From Rossellomorea sp. AcN35-11 (GTDB taxonomy: Bacteria; Bacillota; Bacilli; Bacillales; Bacillaceae_B): 64,000 nt of DNA. The notes under the pieces were generated by a model. That model was given only the letters and a program-made list of their open reading frames with translations, was not told the origin of the DNA and did not search any database. The stretch spans positions 4,123,339-4,187,338 of the forward strand of contig CP128835.1 in the NCBI GenBank assembly GCA_030388825.1. Direction: 5' to 3'. The translations under genes were made by a program, and so were the position numbers. Of the stretch, positions 62,375 through 64,000 are shown piece by piece. Position 1 is the first letter of the stretch. Each line of letters starts with the position of its first letter.

Positions 62375-63567
62375 TCACATGAAAATCTCCTGCTTTGTTT
62401 CCCTTGTCTGTTTAAATGAAAAGAGGATCATCACTCCTCCGAGGATCCCACACATCCCGTACATAAAGGAATAGGATGAAAAGTCCGCAAGCGGACCCAT
62501 CACGACTCCACCAAGGGAAACGCCCAGGTCCGCCGTGGCGATGAAGAGCCCTAAGAGAACATTCCGTTCCATTTTCGGCAGGACAAAGGACAGGTACGTG
62601 GTAAGTGTGGGATAAATCAGGGCCTGAGCCATCCCGATCCCTACGGCTCCCCCATAGAACAGAACACTCCCGAATGTCTGGGAGAAGCTGATGCTGAGGG
62701 ATGACAGGGCGAGAAGCAGCATGGTTCCCATGACAAAGGGGGGCGTGCCACCTGCCGTCAGATGGGATGCTTTTTCTCAGAGTAAACCGGGCCAATACCA
62801 CCGTTGCCGCCTGCAGCATAAGGAAGACACCTGCACTCCCCCCTCTCCAGCTGAAGGGCGTATAAGGGAATGAAGGTAGTGATGGCCCCGAAGATGATGG
62901 AAGACCCGAGCATCAGGACGCTGCACTTCAACAAGAAAGGATTTTCTACGAGTTGAGTAAAGGAGGAGAGCATCCTCCTCCCTTTCCCCTCTCCTTCCTC
63001 CTGGGGATTACCTTCATCGGTTTCCAGCTTGGCCGTGAATCCGAATAAGCCCGTCATAACGGCAAGGCCGATCATGACGTATCCGAATGAATCCATGCCT
63101 CCCTGCCAGATACCGACGGCAAGCAGAGGGCCAAGGATTCCTGGGATATACGAAAAAAGTGAATACAGGGAGATGCCCTGTGACCGGTCTTTCTCAGGCA
63201 GGGCATCCATGATCCCGATCTGCATGGCCATGGAAAAGAAGGCCGTTGCCACCCCCTGCAGCATCCTCGCAGCCAGATAGCCCCAAAGACCTGAAACGGC
63301 ATAGAGGGCAAGGGCCAGGCCGTTCAGGATCAGGATGATGCGCAGGATCCTTGTAGGTCCGTGCTTTTGGATGATCTGACCAGCCCAGGGCCGGAAGAAC
63401 ATCGTCGTGAATAGATACGCCCCCATCACGAGGCCGATCACCGTGTTGCTCGCTCCCCACTCTTTTCCTTGAAGGGGGATGAGCACATTCAGGATGGCGT
63501 TCGCGCTGAAATAACATAGGACGACCAGGTAAAGTCGTAAAAATGGCCATGATAAGGCTCCGTTCAC
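62375..63567 (-). pseudogene. MFS efflux-type transporter, two frameshifts
   Basis: A 396-residue 12-helix MFS protein is split over three frames. The first, from a GTG with AGGAGG upstream, shows MQIGIMDALPEKDRSQGISL, the family cytoplasmic loop. It breaks at a six-C run near 62847-62852 (G on the coding strand). Five restore GSAGVFLMLQAATVVLARFT. The second break is a five-T run at 62771-62775 (A on the coding strand), where four restore LRKASHLTAGGTPPFVMGTM. The last part ends KQTRETKQEIFM. It follows an Opp/Nik-type ATPase gene by 37 bp, an arrangement like cntF-cntE of staphylopine systems. The exporter role is inference. Confidence 0.82.
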
Positions 63568-63604
63568 AGTCTTTCGCCTCCTGTCTTCTTGTTGGTTTCC
63601 GGGA

Positions 63605-64000
63605 CTAAAACGTAATCATTGACTGTAACAGGTGCTTCCCATACGTCGATTGAACGTCCTGTAAGCGTTCCGTTTCCACTATTTCTTCCACCCGGCCGCG
63701 GCGGAAGATGAGGATGCGGTCGCACAGATAGGCGGCGGCCTGAATGTCATGTGTAATGAACACATACGTCAAGCTCCGGGTTTCTTTCAGTCCCCTGAGG
63801 AGATCCAATACCTGTAGTTGAACCGACACATCAAGGGAACTGATGGCTTCATCAAACAGGATGCAGTCGGGTTCCGTCGCGATTGCCCTTGCGATGCAGA
63901 CCCTTTGAACTTCTCCCCCGGATAATTCATGGGGATACTTATGTTTATCGTCAGGAGACAACCCTACTTCCTTCAACAGCGCTTCCACCTTAAGGATCTT
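63605..64000 (-). CDS. ABC transporter ATPase, Opp/Nik (OppF/NikE) type, partial
   Basis: The open frame of 132 residues continues past the right edge, so the N-terminus with Walker A is missing. It has the signature ELSGGEVQRVCIARAIA, Walker B ILFDEAISSLDVSVQ and the switch His in FITHDIQ. Length after the signature and the LCDRILIFRRG segment match peptide/nickel importer ATPases. It is followed by the MFS exporter gene. The rest of the importer operon would lie beyond the window. Confidence 0.87.
   Translation of the reverse strand, partial: KILKVEALLKEVGLSPDDKHKYPHELSGGEVQRVCIARAIATEPDCILFDEAISSLDVSVQLQVLDLLRGLKETRSLTYVFITHDIQAAAYLCDRILIFRRGRVEEIVETERLQDVQSTYGKHLLQSMITF

Noticed and set aside
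1..64000. CRISPR arrays, tRNA or rRNA genes, IS elements and prophage modules
   Set aside because: None was found by eye; the only regular repeat array is the collagen-coding sequence and the dispersed repeats are not spaced like CRISPR.

Overview
The window reads as chromosomal DNA of an endospore-forming Bacillaceae. It has moderate GC, strong AGGAGG ribosome-binding sites, SigA promoters of B. subtilis type, a CotA-like spore-coat laccase, RsbR-type stressosome proteins, HtpX, RlmCD, LysA behind a lysine riboswitch, an IDEAL-domain protein and CBO0543 and YibE/F families. A marine-type Bacillus (Rossellomorea-like) is a reasonable guess, but it is inference. No rRNA, tRNA, CRISPR array, prophage or IS element was seen.

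Layout. 0-6.8 kb: a large collagen-like Gly-X-Y protein cut by the left edge, an RNA methyltransferase, an exported purine nucleosidase/phosphorylase lipoprotein behind a guanine riboswitch, CotA laccase and endonuclease VIII. 6.9-14.8 kb: SelO, an orphan pair of Opp-like permeases with a lipoprotein, RlmCD, HtpX and a DUF1836 protein. 15-26 kb: a secreted subtilisin, lysA with its L-box, a YjaZ-like lipoprotein, a prolyl 4-hydroxylase, a fused sigma/anti-sigma membrane protein and two RsbR paralogues. 26-31 kb: a catabolic operon (M20 hydrolase, YtcJ-like amidohydrolase, DUF3311 subunit, Na+/solute symporter). 31-35 kb: an operon of PGRxRL (HMA_2-like) proteins around an unusual P1B-type ATPase. 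35-54 kb: mostly single small genes (TetR/dehydrogenase pair, SDR, VOC, Nudix, fasciclin, MFS, histidine kinase, HAD, D-serine dehydratase, CBO0543 paralogues, a ferritin-like/cupin fusion, GNAT). 54-64 kb: a YibE/F pair, a cupin-HD-GYP protein followed by an orphan T-box module, a secreted coiled-coil protein, an IDEAL protein, a two-gene ABC exporter, and an MFS exporter next to an Opp/Nik-type ATPase cut by the right edge.

Two window-wide signals stand out. First, a dispersed REP-like repeat with core AGGGACGGACCT occurs 18 times exactly plus one single-mismatch copy, often as head-to-head hairpins after genes, and it supplies the last codons of two unrelated proteins. Second, seven genes are broken by single-base indels, nearly all +1 in homopolymer runs and mostly runs of six or seven G on the coding strand. 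This looks like systematic sequence error, though slipped-strand variation cannot be excluded from sequence alone.
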